A DNA stretch of 32,678 nt from Paracoccaceae bacterium (GTDB lineage Bacteria; Pseudomonadota; Alphaproteobacteria; Rhodobacterales; Rhodobacteraceae): the NCBI GenBank assembly GCA_006844665.1, contig SPJP01000137.1, positions 1 through 32,678 on the forward strand, given 5' to 3'. Made by a program: the position numbers and the translations under genes. The notes under the pieces are model-generated. The model did no database searches, was not told where the DNA came from, and saw only the letters and a program-made list of their open reading frames with translations. Shown piece by piece: positions 16,453 to 24,017 of this stretch (positions are counted from its first letter, which is position 1; every line of letters starts with the position of its first letter).

Positions 16453-17673
16453 CTATCCTTGCAAGGCCAACTGGCGTTCGCGCCGGATCACGATCAACAT
16501 CGCGCAAATGGCTGCCAAAGAACTGGCCAACATGATGAACTGCAAGGGGTACGGCCCCGATCCCAGCGTAAGAGCCCAGGCCGCAGCTACGGACAACAAT
16601 GCACCGCCACCAATCATGATCGCCCCACCCAACCCGCTGGCGGTGCCCGCAAGTTTAGGACGCACAGAAAGCATGCCCGCATTGGCGTTGGGCAAGACCA
16701 TGCCGTTGCCCAGGCCCACTGTCGTGACGCACAGAAAGAACAGCGCCGGATAGGTAAGGCCGATCCAATACAGGATGGGCGAGATGATCAGCCCAACTGC
16801 TTGAGCAAAACAGCCCGTTAGGATCATTTTGTTGATGCCAACACGCTCGGAATACCGGCCCGACACAAAGTTGCCGACAGCGTAGCCCACGGCCGGTGCG
16901 CCTAGGTAAAAGCCCAACGTGGCCGCATCCATGTGAAAAACCGTGGTCGCTAGATAAGGAGCGCCGCCCAGATACGCGAAAAAAGAGCCGGAGCAAAACG
17001 CCGCCGTCATCGCATAGCCCCAGAACCGACGAGAGGTCAGAAGCTCAGGGTATTGCGCGAACTGAGCACCAAAAGTCGCTGGTCTGGTGGCGGTTGTTTC
17101 ACCAACGTCTCTCCAAGTCATCCAAAGCATCAATATTCCTGCTGCAAACATCAGCCAGAAAGACCCTTGCCACCCGGTGTAAGTCGCCAGAATGCCGCCG
17201 ATAGCCGGTGCGAACATGGGCACCAACGACATGCCCATGGTGACATAGCCGATCATTGAGGCCGCTTTTTCAGGCCCGACAATGTCGCGAACGATCGCAC
17301 GGCTAAGAACGATCCCCGAGGCAGACACCGCTTGCCCCATTCGAAAGGCTAGAAAAATAGCGACATTCGGGGCGAAAATTGTCCCCAAAGTCATTAGGCA
17401 AAACAAAGCGATCGACACCAACAGAACGCGCCGCCGGCCATATCTGTCTGACAAAGGCCCAATTGCGATCTGCATCACAGCAGTAGAAAGCAAATACAGG
17501 GACACCGACAGTTGCATCACGCTGTAGTCCGTGCCGAAATGCTCTGCCATTTTGGGCAGCGAAGGCAGGAATACATTTATTGTCAAAGCAGACATTCCGG
17601 CCAAGAGAACCAGAGTCAAAATGTGCGGGGGCGTCGTCGGATCTAGGAACCGAGCCTGTATTTTTTGGGACAT
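16453..17673 (-). CDS. Bcr/CflA-type MFS efflux transporter
   Basis: The 406-residue protein has 12 predicted helices and the Bcr/CflA drug-resistance layout. Early features are LTLVLLAGMSALTINVFLPSLP (helix 1), the MFS motif A-like loop GPLSDRYGRRRVLL (about 70-83) and the helix 5 motif RAIVRDIVG. The family exports bicyclomycin, chloramphenicol, sulfonamides or cysteine-type metabolites; the substrate here is unknown. An in-frame ATG at 17745 adds 24 polar residues, so the ATG at 17673 is used. It lies between pccR and pccB, reading with pccR and divergent from pccB, so the TTTGCA-type sites at 17749-17835 could also affect it. Confidence 0.87.
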   Translation of the reverse strand: MSQKIQARFLDPTTPPHILTLVLLAGMSALTINVFLPSLPKMAEHFGTDYSVMQLSVSLYLLSTAVMQIAIGPLSDRYGRRRVLLVSIALFCLMTLGTIFAPNVAIFLAFRMGQAVSASGIVLSRAIVRDIVGPEKAASMIGYVTMGMSLVPMFAPAIGGILATYTGWQGSFWLMFAAGILMLWMTWRDVGETTATRPATFGAQFAQYPELLTSRRFWGYAMTAAFCSGSFFAYLGGAPYLATTVFHMDAATLGFYLGAPAVGYAVGNFVSGRYSERVGINKMILTGCFAQAVGLIISPILYWIGLTYPALFFLCVTTVGLGNGMVLPNANAGMLSVRPKLAGTASGLGGAIMIGGGALLSVAAAWALTLGSGPYPLQFIMLASSLAAICAMLIVIRRERQLALQG

Positions 17674-17748
17674 ATAAGAAGTGTTAGTCCTGTGACCGTG
17701 GCAGGTAAACCTGCGCTGGTGCACAGACGGGGGCCAAATTTTCATTGG

Positions 17749-17835
17749 TTTGCAGACTCAGAAGACGGCGTCGGGCTCATTGGCAGGTTTGCAGTTTCGC
17801 AAATATGCAGCTTTACGTGTGGATGTATTTGCAAC
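17749..17835. promoter_or_regulatory. pccB promoter: Cluster of TTTGCA-type sites upstream of pccB
   Basis: TTTGCAGA (17749-17756), TTTGCAGT followed directly by TTCGCAAA (17788-17803) and TTTGCAAC (17828-17835) lie 98-184 bp before the pccB start, at 39- and 40-bp steps. The central pair forms TTTGC-N6-GCAAA. They resemble the perfect TTTGCAAA arms before pccR and are probable PccR sites. A TATAGT hexamer at 17872-17877 is a possible -10 with no good -35, as expected for an activated promoter. No gene lies in 17674-17932. Confidence 0.6.
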
Positions 17836-17932
17836 TATCCCGAAAAGGGCTGGGAAGATCCGGGTGGGGCCTATAGTGTGCCCCAGCGGTGCCAAAGTGG
17901 TGCTGAACGGATCGTATGCCAAAGGACAAGCC

Positions 17933-19465
17933 ATGAAAGATATCATTGACCAGCTTGAAGATCGCCGCGCGGATGCGCGCTTGGGCGGTGGGCAAAAACG
18001 GATCGACGCTCAGCATAGCAAGGGTAAACTGACAGCACGGGAACGGATCGAGCTGCTGCTGGATGAGGGCAGCTTCGAAGAATACGACATGTTCGTCACC
18101 CACCGCTGCACAGATTTCGGCATGGAAAACAGCAGGCCTCGGGGGGACGGGGTTGTCACCGGCTGGGGCACTGTGAACGGGCGACAAGTTTATGTCTATG
18201 CGCAGGATTTCACAGTCCTCGGCGGATCCGTTTCCGAAACTCATGGGCGCAAGATTTGTAAGATTATGGATATGGCAGTGCAAAATGGCGCGCCAATCAT
18301 TGGGATCAACGATTCCGGGGGCGCGCGCATTCAGGAAGGCGTGTCGGCCCTGGCTGCTTATGGCGAGATTTTCAAACGCAATACTCTGGCCAGTGGTGTC
18401 GTGCCGCAGATCAGCTTGATAATGGGCCCCTGCGCGGGCGGTGCGGTGTATTCGCCCGCGATGACGGACTTTATCTTTATGGTAAAGGATTCCAGCTACA
18501 TGTTCGTCACTGGCCCGGATGTGGTTAAGACGGTGACCAACGAACAGGTCACAGCCGAAGAATTGGGCGGTGCGGGCACCCATACCAAGAAAAGCTCTGT
18601 CGCGGATGGGGCCTATGACAATGACGTCAAATTGCTGGCCGAGACCCGGCGCTTGATAGATTTTCTGCCCGCATCGAACCGTGAAAAACCGCCTGTCCGT
18701 CCGTTCTTTGATGATCCAGCTCGGATCGAAGAAAGCCTGGATACGTTGGTTCCTGAGAACCCGAATACGCCCTATGACATGAAAGAGCTGATCCACAAGC
18801 TGGCGGATGAGGGCGACTTTTTTGAGATTCAGGAAGAATTCGCAAAGAACATCATAACCGGCTTTATCCGTTTGGAAGGCTCGACCGTCGGGGTCGTGGC
18901 GAACCAGCCGATGGTGCTGGCTGGATGTTTGGATATCGATTCCAGCCGCAAAGCCGCCCGGTTTGTGCGGTTCTGCGATGCGTTTGAAATTCCATTGCTG
19001 ACGCTTGTCGACGTGCCCGGCTTCCTGCCCGGCGTGACCCAGGAATATGGCGGCGTGATTAAACATGGTGCCAAGCTGCTGTTTGCCTACGGCGAAGCGA
19101 CCGTTCCAAAGGTCACTCTGATCACCCGCAAAGCCTATGGCGGGGCCTATGTTGTGATGGCTTCGAAGCACCTTCAAGGCGACATTAACTATGCGTGGCC
19201 AACCTCTGAAGTGGCCGTAATGGGGGCAAAAGGAGCCGTTGAAATCCTGTACCGGTCAGAGCTGGACGATCCTGAGAAAATTGCCGGTCGGGTCCAAGAT
19301 TATGAGGAAAGCTTCGCGAACCCTTTCGTCGCTGCCGAACGCGGATTTATCGATGAAGTTATTTTGCCTCGGTCAACGCGCAGGCGCGTAGCCCGAGCCT
19401 TTGCTGGTTTAAGGTCAAAGAAGCTGCAGAACCCATGGAAAAAGCACGATAATCTGCCCCTGTAG
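17933..19465 (+). CDS. pccB: Propionyl-CoA carboxylase beta subunit
   Basis: The 510-residue carboxyltransferase subunit moves CO2 from biotin on PccA to propionyl-CoA, giving (S)-methylmalonyl-CoA. Family blocks are present in order: [19 protein letters not shown] (about 25-43), [14 protein letters not shown] (about 97-110), [12 protein letters not shown] (about 123-134) and [13 protein letters not shown] (about 163-175, the oxyanion and acyl-CoA site). The second half has [16 protein letters not shown] and [21 protein letters not shown] at 17921-17926 sits just before the ATG at 17933; the open frame to 17750 is leader and regulator sites. Unlike many bacteria, pccA is not adjacent: four small genes intervene. 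Identification is firm. Confidence 0.96.
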   Translation: MKDIIDQLEDRRADARLGGGQKRIDAQHSKGKLTARERIELLLDEGSFEEYDMFVTHRCTDFGMENSRPRGDGVVTGWGTVNGRQVYVYAQDFTVLGGSVSETHGRKICKIMDMAVQNGAPIIGINDSGGARIQEGVSALAAYGEIFKRNTLASGVVPQISLIMGPCAGGAVYSPAMTDFIFMVKDSSYMFVTGPDVVKTVTNEQVTAEELGGAGTHTKKSSVADGAYDNDVKLLAETRRLIDFLPASNREKPPVRPFFDDPARIEESLDTLVPENPNTPYDMKELIHKLADEGDFFEIQEEFAKNIITGFIRLEGSTVGVVANQPMVLAGCLDIDSSRKAARFVRFCDAFEIPLLTLVDVPGFLPGVTQEYGGVIKHGAKLLFAYGEATVPKVTLITRKAYGGAYVVMASKHLQGDINYAWPTSEVAVMGAKGAVEILYRSELDDPEKIAGRVQDYEESFANPFVAAERGFIDEVILPRSTRRRVARAFAGLRSKKLQNPWKKHDNLPL

Positions 19466-19496
19466 GCTGCCCACTTATTAGGGCCCAGCTACGGCA

Positions 19497-19525
19497 TTGC
19501 GTCACATGGAGGCATTTGGTTAATA
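19497..19525 (+). promoter_or_regulatory. Candidate promoter of the DUF6497-like gene
   Basis: TTGCGT (19497-19502) and TTAATA (19520-19525) are spaced by exactly 17 bp. Transcription would begin near 19532, which would exclude the ATG at 19527 as a start codon and favours the one at 19587. Confidence 0.4.
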
Positions 19526-19586
19526 TATGACACCGGCGAATCAGACACGGCGCGGTCACAGAACCGAGGGAGGAGCGTACATTTCG

Positions 19587-20057
19587 ATGTGCGGCTTGGG
19601 GGGTGACAGGGCGCTGGTTGCGAGTCCAACGCGATTTAGCATCGGCGTTGGACTCGCCATTTCCAAGATCAAGGCACTTTCGGCTGTTCTGGTGTTCGGA
19701 TTTGGGGCAGGCGCAGCGAGTGCACAGCAAACGTCGCCTTCGGATGTATCCTTTACGCCCTTAGACATTCTATGGGAAACCGAAGGCACCCGCGCCAGCT
19801 TGGTTGTCCGTTATCTTGTGCCCGAAATTGCGCGGGATACCGGTACCGTTGGCTATGATGCTGTGGCTCAGGAAATGGACCATCTTTGCGAGCAGGTAGC
19901 CGTTACTACAATCTTGAACACTGAGTCTAAGATTGACCAGATTCTGGTTGTTTTACTGGATCGTCCGATTCCTCGGGGCGAGCCCGTGCCCGAGGCGACA
20001 CAGTTTATTAACGTCTATAGTCTTCAAGACAACCGCTGTATTTGGGAGGATTTTTGA
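19587..20057 (+). CDS. Secreted DUF6497-like protein
   Basis: This frame (156 residues from 19587) encodes an N-terminal export signal, KIKALSAVLVFGFGAGAASA followed by QQ, and a mature domain of about 110 residues with beta-rich text (WETEGTRASLVVRYLVPEIA, then NRCIWEDF at the end). Two cysteines, in DHLCEQ and NRCIW, could pair in the periplasm. It resembles proteins found downstream of pccB in Rhodobacteraceae and labelled DUF6497, a recollection I could not check. GGGAGGAG at 19568-19575 precedes the ATG at 19587. This start leaves a long n-region, and a 13-bp inverted repeat lies within it, so the true start is uncertain. Function unknown. Confidence 0.68.
   Translation: MCGLGGDRALVASPTRFSIGVGLAISKIKALSAVLVFGFGAGAASAQQTSPSDVSFTPLDILWETEGTRASLVVRYLVPEIARDTGTVGYDAVAQEMDHLCEQVAVTTILNTESKIDQILVVLLDRPIPRGEPVPEATQFINVYSLQDNRCIWEDF
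19620..19657 (+). repeat. Perfect 13-bp inverted repeat at the 5' end of the DUF6497-like gene
   Basis: GCGAGTCCAACGC (19620-19632) and GCGTTGGACTCGC (19645-19657) are exact reverse complements separated by 12 bases. No T-tract follows. In mRNA it would form a very stable hairpin between the ribosome binding site and the signal-peptide codons. Confidence 0.75.
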
Positions 20058-20259
20058 TGCCTCCACAATATATTGCGGCCTCAACTAGCGTTGATGCGAG
20101 GACGACACAGGAATGTGGACAAGTCGAATTTTCGTTTATTTTCTGTCTATTGTCAGGTAAACTTAACTCAGGCCCTAAAGCATTGGGCTGTATCTCGTTA
20201 AGAAGTGCGCCGCGAACTTTAGCTTCTAAGGCGTGCCTGAATTTAGGTAGGACTATCAC

Positions 20260-20418
20260 ATGTCGAACACCCTTAAATTGGTTGCTGCACTTGGGTGTGC
20301 AGCTATGCTGTCTGGCTGCTTCTCAAGTCTTTCGGCTCCAGGTGCAGAAGAAGAAATCATCTTCGTCGATCCAGCACCGGTCGCTCCAGAGCCTGTTTTC
20401 CACAGCAAGTACCGCTAA
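20260..20418 (+). CDS. 52-residue lipoprotein
   Basis: A short frame reads MSNTLKLVAALGCAAMLSGC, with lipobox LSGC at residues 17-20, then a 32-residue tail rich in Ala, Pro and Glu that ends PVFHSKYR. Features of a real gene are all present: ribosome binding sequence AGGTAGGA (20245-20252), ATG start, lipoprotein signal and an intrinsic terminator directly after the stop. The mature peptide is too short for an enzyme; such peptides are usually envelope-anchored small proteins of unknown role. It lies in the pccB-pccA interval with another small lipoprotein. The 200 bases upstream (20058-20259) hold no other gene; a TCAAC/GTTGA mini-hairpin at about 20081-20094 is the only structure seen. Confidence 0.78.
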   Translation: MSNTLKLVAALGCAAMLSGCFSSLSAPGAEEEIIFVDPAPVAPEPVFHSKYR

Positions 20419-20425
20419 GACCTTT

Positions 20426-20466
20426 GGGGCGCGCTTAACGGGTCACACCGAGCGCGCCCCTTCTTC
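20426..20466 (+). terminator. Intrinsic terminator after the 52-residue lipoprotein
   Basis: GGGGCGCGCT (20426-20435) and AGCGCGCCCC (20451-20460) form a perfect 10-bp stem with a 15-base loop, followed by TTCTTCT. It begins 8 nt after the stop codon. The U-tract is interrupted, so termination may be partial. Confidence 0.72.
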
Positions 20467-20496
20467 TACTGATCGCTTTTTGACGGAGGCGGTCCC

Positions 20497-20847
20497 ATGC
20501 TAAAGCACCGCGGTTTTCCAGGGCGGTTGCCCGGCACTGATTTTCAATTCACATTGCGCCGAGCGAACCCACGCGGGGTTACACAGCTTCAAGCGCGAGA
20601 ACGTCGCTCTGACCGCAAACCTGCGGATCGTCGTGCGGACGAAGGTTTTCTGGTCGCGTTGATCGAACATTTCGGGGACCAGCCCTTTGAGCGCGGCAAT
20701 CTGGATGCAGGTAGACTGGCTTGGTTTTTCGGTCGCGAGGTTATCCCTGCCGAAGATCCGTTTGATCCCGAAAGCTATGAAGCCCTACTGAAACTGGATG
20801 AAAAAGTCATTCTGGCGAACTTCCCACATCTTGTGGATGTAGTATGA
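20497..20847 (+). CDS. Conserved-looking protein of unknown function
   Basis: The protein has 116 residues, no signal peptide and no membrane segment. The N-terminal half is strongly basic (about ten arginines and lysines within residues 21-46, RRANPRGVTQLQARERRSDR), and the C-terminal half is acidic and helical (EGFLVALIEHFGDQPFERG, then DPFDPESYEALLKLDEKVI). GGAGGCGG lies just before the ATG. It sits between two lipoprotein genes inside the propionate locus. Its stop codon overlaps a small hairpin (ATGAC/GTCAT, 20844-20857). I do not recognise the family. A cytoplasmic nucleic-acid- or protein-binding role would fit the charge split but is a guess. Confidence 0.72.
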   Translation: MLKHRGFPGRLPGTDFQFTLRRANPRGVTQLQARERRSDRKPADRRADEGFLVALIEHFGDQPFERGNLDAGRLAWFFGREVIPAEDPFDPESYEALLKLDEKVILANFPHLVDVV

Positions 20848-20920
20848 CTTTTGTCATGTTCCTGCCATCCGATACGGGCTACTCTGCGCGCAGTGCGCGG
20901 GCAGTTTCGCTTGTATCGGA
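20844..20920 (+). other. Tandem hairpins between two small genes
   Basis: ATGAC (20844-20848) pairs with GTCAT (20853-20857) around TTTT. Then TCCGATAC (20868-20875) pairs with GTATCGGA (20913-20920), enclosing CTGCGCGC (20884-20891) with GCGC (20895-20898) and GCAG (20901-20904). No T-tract follows. It may stabilise or process the mRNA, or belong to a small RNA. The 154-base gap 20848-21001 holds no gene I accept; TTGATT (20941) and GATATT (20965) may be a promoter for the next lipoprotein. Confidence 0.5.
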
Positions 20921-21001
20921 GGTCAACACGATAAATTCGGTTGATTTTACGGCGAAACTGCTTCGATATTTCGAGAACAAAAAAAGTCGAGGAGTTTTAA
21001 T

Positions 21002-21199
21002 ATGTCCAGAATTTCAATGCTCTTGGTTGTTGCTGCGGTTGCTGGCTTGTCGGCCTGTACCCCTGATCAAGAACGCGCTGCAGTTGGCGCGGGCGCAGGC
21101 GCGGTCGGCGCTGCAATCTTGGATGGAAACATCCTTACCGGTGCTGCCATTGGCGCAGCAGCAGGCGCGCTGTGCGACGACGTCAGCATCTGCCGCTAA
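21002..21199 (+). CDS. Small glycine-zipper lipoprotein
   Basis: The 65-residue protein has a lipoprotein signal MSRISMLLVVAAVAGLSAC (lipobox LSAC, Cys19) and a mature part with repeated small residues, VGAGAGAVGAAI and TGAAIGAAAGAL, the glycine-zipper pattern that packs helices in membranes and is seen in outer-membrane lipoproteins. Two further cysteines near the end (ALCDDVSICR) could form a disulfide. GAGGAG lies 8 nt before the ATG. An intrinsic terminator follows at 21246-21279, so it is separated from pccA transcriptionally. An overlapping 161-residue frame (20844-21329) is rejected. Function unknown; envelope location inferred. Confidence 0.8.
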   Translation: MSRISMLLVVAAVAGLSACTPDQERAAVGAGAGAVGAAILDGNILTGAAIGAAAGALCDDVSICR

Positions 21200-21245
21200 T
21201 TTAGAAAATACCTCTGCCGCAAGGCAGGCGGAAAAATTGTCAAAC

Positions 21246-21279
21246 GACCTCGTGCCAGCATTGGGGCGGGGTCTTTTTT
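21246..21279 (+). terminator. Intrinsic terminator upstream of pccA
   Basis: GACCTCG (21246-21252) pairs with CGGGGTC (21267-21273), seven pairs including one G-U, followed directly by six T (21274-21279). It ends the upstream small-gene transcript 52 bp before the pccA start, so pccA needs read-through or its own promoter. Confidence 0.75.
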
Positions 21280-21330
21280 GTTTGCTTGACGGTCATGTTC
21301 CGCGCAGCAACGGCCGAAAGGACGCCTAAG

Positions 21331-23331
21331 ATGTTCAAAAAAATTCTGATCGCCAACCGAGGAGAGATCGCCTGCCGGGTGATCAAGACAGCCCGGAAAA
21401 TGGGCATTCAAACGGTTGCCATTTATTCCGATGCAGACCGCGATGCGTTGCATGTAAAAATGGCGGACGAGGCTGTCCATATCGGCCCGTCGCCAGCAAA
21501 CCAAAGTTACATCGTGATTGACAAAGTTCTGGACGCCATTCGCCAGACCGGGGCAGAGGCCGTGCATCCAGGTTATGGGTTCTTGTCCGAAAACTCAAAA
21601 TTTGCGGAAGCTTTAGCCAATCTGGGCGTGGCCTTTATCGGCCCACCCACCGGCGCGATCGAGGCGATGGGCGACAAGATCACTTCCAAGAAACTTGCCG
21701 CTGAAGCGGGTGTCAGTACTGTACCCGGTTACATGGGCCTGATTTCCGATGCGGACGAGGCCGCCAAAATCTCGGCCGAGATTGGCTATCCGGTGATGAT
21801 CAAGGCCAGCGCGGGCGGCGGCGGTAAAGGCATGCGTGTGGCTTGGAATGATGCCGAGGCGCGCGAAGGGTTTCAGTCGTCTAAAAACGAAGCAGCAAGC
21901 AGTTTCGGTGATGACCGGATTTTCATTGAAAAATTCGTGACCCAGCCGCGTCACATTGAAATTCAGGTTCTGGCCGACAGCCACGGCAATACTTTGTATT
22001 TGAACGAGCGTGAATGCTCGATCCAGCGGCGGAACCAAAAGGTGATCGAGGAAGCGCCAAGCCCGTTCCTGGATGAAGAAACCCGCAAAGCAATGGGCGA
22101 ACAGGCCTGCGCTTTGGCCGCGGCCGTGGATTATACCAGTGCCGGCACGGTTGAATTTATCGTCGATGGGGACCGCAATTTCTACTTTCTGGAAATGAAC
22201 ACCCGTCTGCAGGTGGAACATCCGGTGACCGAGCTGATCACCGGTATTGATCTAGTGGAACAAATGATCCGTGTGGCCGCTGGCGAAAAGCTGGCGTTGA
22301 CCCAAGATGACATCAAGATTGACGGCTGGGCGATTGAAAGCCGTCTGTACGCCGAAGATCCTTATCGGAACTTTCTGCCCTCGATCGGGCGGTTGGTGAA
22401 ATATCGTCCCCCCATGGAAGAGGCGACAGACACCTATGCCGTGCGCAACGACACCGGTGTGTTCGAAGGCGGCGAGATCAGCATGTTCTACGATCCCATG
22501 ATTGCCAAGCTGTGCACATGGGCCCCCTCGCGCGACGCTGCCATCGACCAGATGCGCCACGCGCTGGACGGATTCGAACTGGAAGGCATTGGCCACAACC
22601 TGCCGTTCCTAAGTGCTGTGATGGACCATCCCCGCTTTGCATCGGGCAATATCACAACGGCCTTTATCGAAGAAGAATACCCCGAGGGTTTCGAAGGCGC
22701 GACCTTGTTGGACAGTGACCTGCGCAAACTGGCTGCCGCTGCGGCTGCTATGTACCGTGTCGCCGAAATTCGGCGGACGCGTATTTCCGGCAGGATGGGC
22801 AATCACGAACGAGTTGTGGGCACTGATTGGGTTGTGGGCCTGCAAAAGCAAGCCTTCCCTGTGGTGGTCGACGCGGATCACGAAGGTTCTACCATTTCGT
22901 TTGAAGACGGCACAAAATTGCGCGTGGCCAGCGATTGGACGCCGGGCGATAGCCTGGCCCGCTTTACCATCGACGGTGTGGCTGCAGCCTTGAAGGTTAG
23001 CAAAATCACTTCGGGGTTTCGGATTCGCTATCGCGGGGCTGATTTGAACGTGTCGGTGCAAACGCCCCGTCAGGCTGAGCTTAGCCAACTGATGCCAGAA
23101 AAATTGCCGCCTGACACGTCCAAGCTGTTGTTGTGCCCTATGCCGGGATTGATGGTAAAGTTGGATGTGGCGGTGGGCGATACTGTTCAGGACGGCCAAG
23201 CTTTGTGCACGGTTGAAGCCATGAAAATGGAAAACATCCTGCGGGCCGAACGGACCGGTGTAGTAAGCAAGATTAACGCCGGTGCCGGTGACAGCCTAGC
23301 TGTTGACGATGTCATTATGGAATTTGAATAA
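21331..23331 (+). CDS. pccA: Propionyl-CoA carboxylase alpha subunit (biotin carboxylase)
   Basis: The 666-residue protein carboxylates its own biotin with ATP and bicarbonate and hands the CO2 to PccB. Domains: biotin carboxylase N-domain (about 1-110, FKKILIANRGEIACRV), ATP-grasp (about 115-320, with KASAGGGGKGMRV and ECSIQRRNQKVIEEAPS), carboxylase C-domain (about 335-445), a beta-barrel BT domain (about 500-590) and a biotinyl domain with EAMKME, biotin on K632. AAGGA at 21316-21320 lies 10 nt before the ATG at 21331; an ATG at 21286 is an unlikely start. It is split from pccB by four small genes and a terminator. Identification is firm. Confidence 0.96.
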   Translation: MFKKILIANRGEIACRVIKTARKMGIQTVAIYSDADRDALHVKMADEAVHIGPSPANQSYIVIDKVLDAIRQTGAEAVHPGYGFLSENSKFAEALANLGVAFIGPPTGAIEAMGDKITSKKLAAEAGVSTVPGYMGLISDADEAAKISAEIGYPVMIKASAGGGGKGMRVAWNDAEAREGFQSSKNEAASSFGDDRIFIEKFVTQPRHIEIQVLADSHGNTLYLNERECSIQRRNQKVIEEAPSPFLDEETRKAMGEQACALAAAVDYTSAGTVEFIVDGDRNFYFLEMNTRLQVEHPVTELITGIDLVEQMIRVAAGEKLALTQDDIKIDGWAIESRLYAEDPYRNFLPSIGRLVKYRPPMEEATDTYAVRNDTGVFEGGEISMFYDPMIAKLCTWAPSRDAAIDQMRHALDGFELEGIGHNLPFLSAVMDHPRFASGNITTAFIEEEYPEGFEGATLLDSDLRKLAAAAAAMYRVAEIRRTRISGRMGNHERVVGTDWVVGLQKQAFPVVVDADHEGSTISFEDGTKLRVASDWTPGDSLARFTIDGVAAALKVSKITSGFRIRYRGADLNVSVQTPRQAELSQLMPEKLPPDTSKLLLCPMPGLMVKLDVAVGDTVQDGQALCTVEAMKMENILRAERTGVVSKINAGAGDSLAVDDVIMEFE

Positions 23332-23374
23332 TTCTGCGTGCGGGCCTGATAACCCGGCCTTGTGAAGGGCCAGT

Positions 23375-23393
23375 GGCCGGGCTTGCCCCGGCC
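23375..23393. terminator. GC-rich hairpin between convergent pccA and the DUF4174 gene
   Basis: GGCCGGG (23375-23381) and CCCGGCC (23387-23393) form a perfect 7-bp stem with loop CTTGC in the 67-bp gap between stop codons. No T-tract is present on either strand, so it is a weak or rho-assisted bidirectional terminator at best. Confidence 0.4.
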
Positions 23394-23398
23394 CTAGG

Positions 23399-23845
23399 TC
23401 AGTGGCCCGCGCGTATTTCTTGTTGCCGCAAAGGCATCTTGTCGATTGTGCGTGAAATCTCGCGCACGTCCCAAGGGGCGGGCTTTCGCAGCTCGATCTC
23501 GCCGTCTTTGCCCATGACAACGAGCATGAATCCCCGGGGGCGCAATTGTTCGCGCAAGGGGCTCGACGCATCCGGGTCAGTGTCGACGATGATCACGACG
23601 TCTCGTTCCAACAGCGGGTCTGGCCGGTCGTTCAGCAGATCCAGCTGTTCAACCACGCGTGGGTCGGCTGGGCTGTTTGCAAAGACAAGAACCGGGCGTT
23701 TTAGCCAAAGAAAATCGTTCAAATCCACGCTAGTTGCGTCAAGGATTTCCAAGGTTTCCACTGGATCTTGGGCGTTGTCCTGGGCGACTGCAACGCCGTT
23801 TCCCAATATTAATGCCGTAAAAACAAGTGCTAAAATCTGTTTCAT
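23399..23845 (-). CDS. Secreted DUF4174-like protein
   Basis: The 148-residue protein starts with a signal peptide (MKQILALVFTALILGNGVAVA, cleavage before QD). The mature domain has the thioredoxin-like layout of DUF4174: LKRPVLVFANSPADPRV (about 46-62), RDVVIIVDTD (about 80-89) and FMLVVMGKDGEIELRKPAPWDV (about 103-124). It has no CXXC motif, so it is not a standard disulfide reductase. GGAGG lies 5 nt before the ATG at 23845; an ATG at 23878 is upstream of the signal peptide and unlikely. It is opposite in direction to pccA and the sulfotransferase-like gene. Function unknown; periplasmic location inferred. Confidence 0.8.
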   Translation of the reverse strand: MKQILALVFTALILGNGVAVAQDNAQDPVETLEILDATSVDLNDFLWLKRPVLVFANSPADPRVVEQLDLLNDRPDPLLERDVVIIVDTDPDASSPLREQLRPRGFMLVVMGKDGEIELRKPAPWDVREISRTIDKMPLRQQEIRAGH

Positions 23846-23946
23846 GGTTCCTCCGGTTCCTTGGGACATAAGCCCCAACCTGCCGATTGCGAAGGGGGGA
23901 GACGGAATTTTTCGTCCATCCTTTGTTAATCGGGCTCAAACCTCGT

Positions 23947-23995
23947 CAAAGTTAGACTTTGCCTTTGTGAACCCAGATCCCGACACCCGGGATCT
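23947..23995. promoter_or_regulatory. Dyad and hairpin upstream of the sulfotransferase-like gene
   Basis: CAAAGT-TAG-ACTTTG (23947-23961) is a perfect dyad suited to a dimeric regulator. AGATCCCG (23975-23982) and CGGGATCT (23988-23995) form a perfect 8-bp stem with a 5-base loop, 23 bp before the start codon. Both lie in the 172-bp divergent gap with the DUF4174 gene, which contains no gene. Roles are inferred from symmetry and place. Confidence 0.4.
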
Positions 23996-24017
23996 TCGGG
24001 GCTTTGTGAGGCATGGT

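Noticed and set aside
17813-19177. 454-residue antisense frame opposite pccB
   Set aside because: It mirrors pccB codons, has no recognisable domain or ribosome binding site and arises from the G/C-rich third positions.
20844-21329. 161-residue frame spanning the glycine-zipper lipoprotein
   Set aside because: It overlaps a gene with ribosome binding site and lipobox, crosses a terminator, and its text has no family features.
23373-24017. N-terminal extension of the sulfotransferase-like protein
   Set aside because: The extra 215 codons are antisense to the DUF4174 gene; the family sequence starts at the ATG at 24018.
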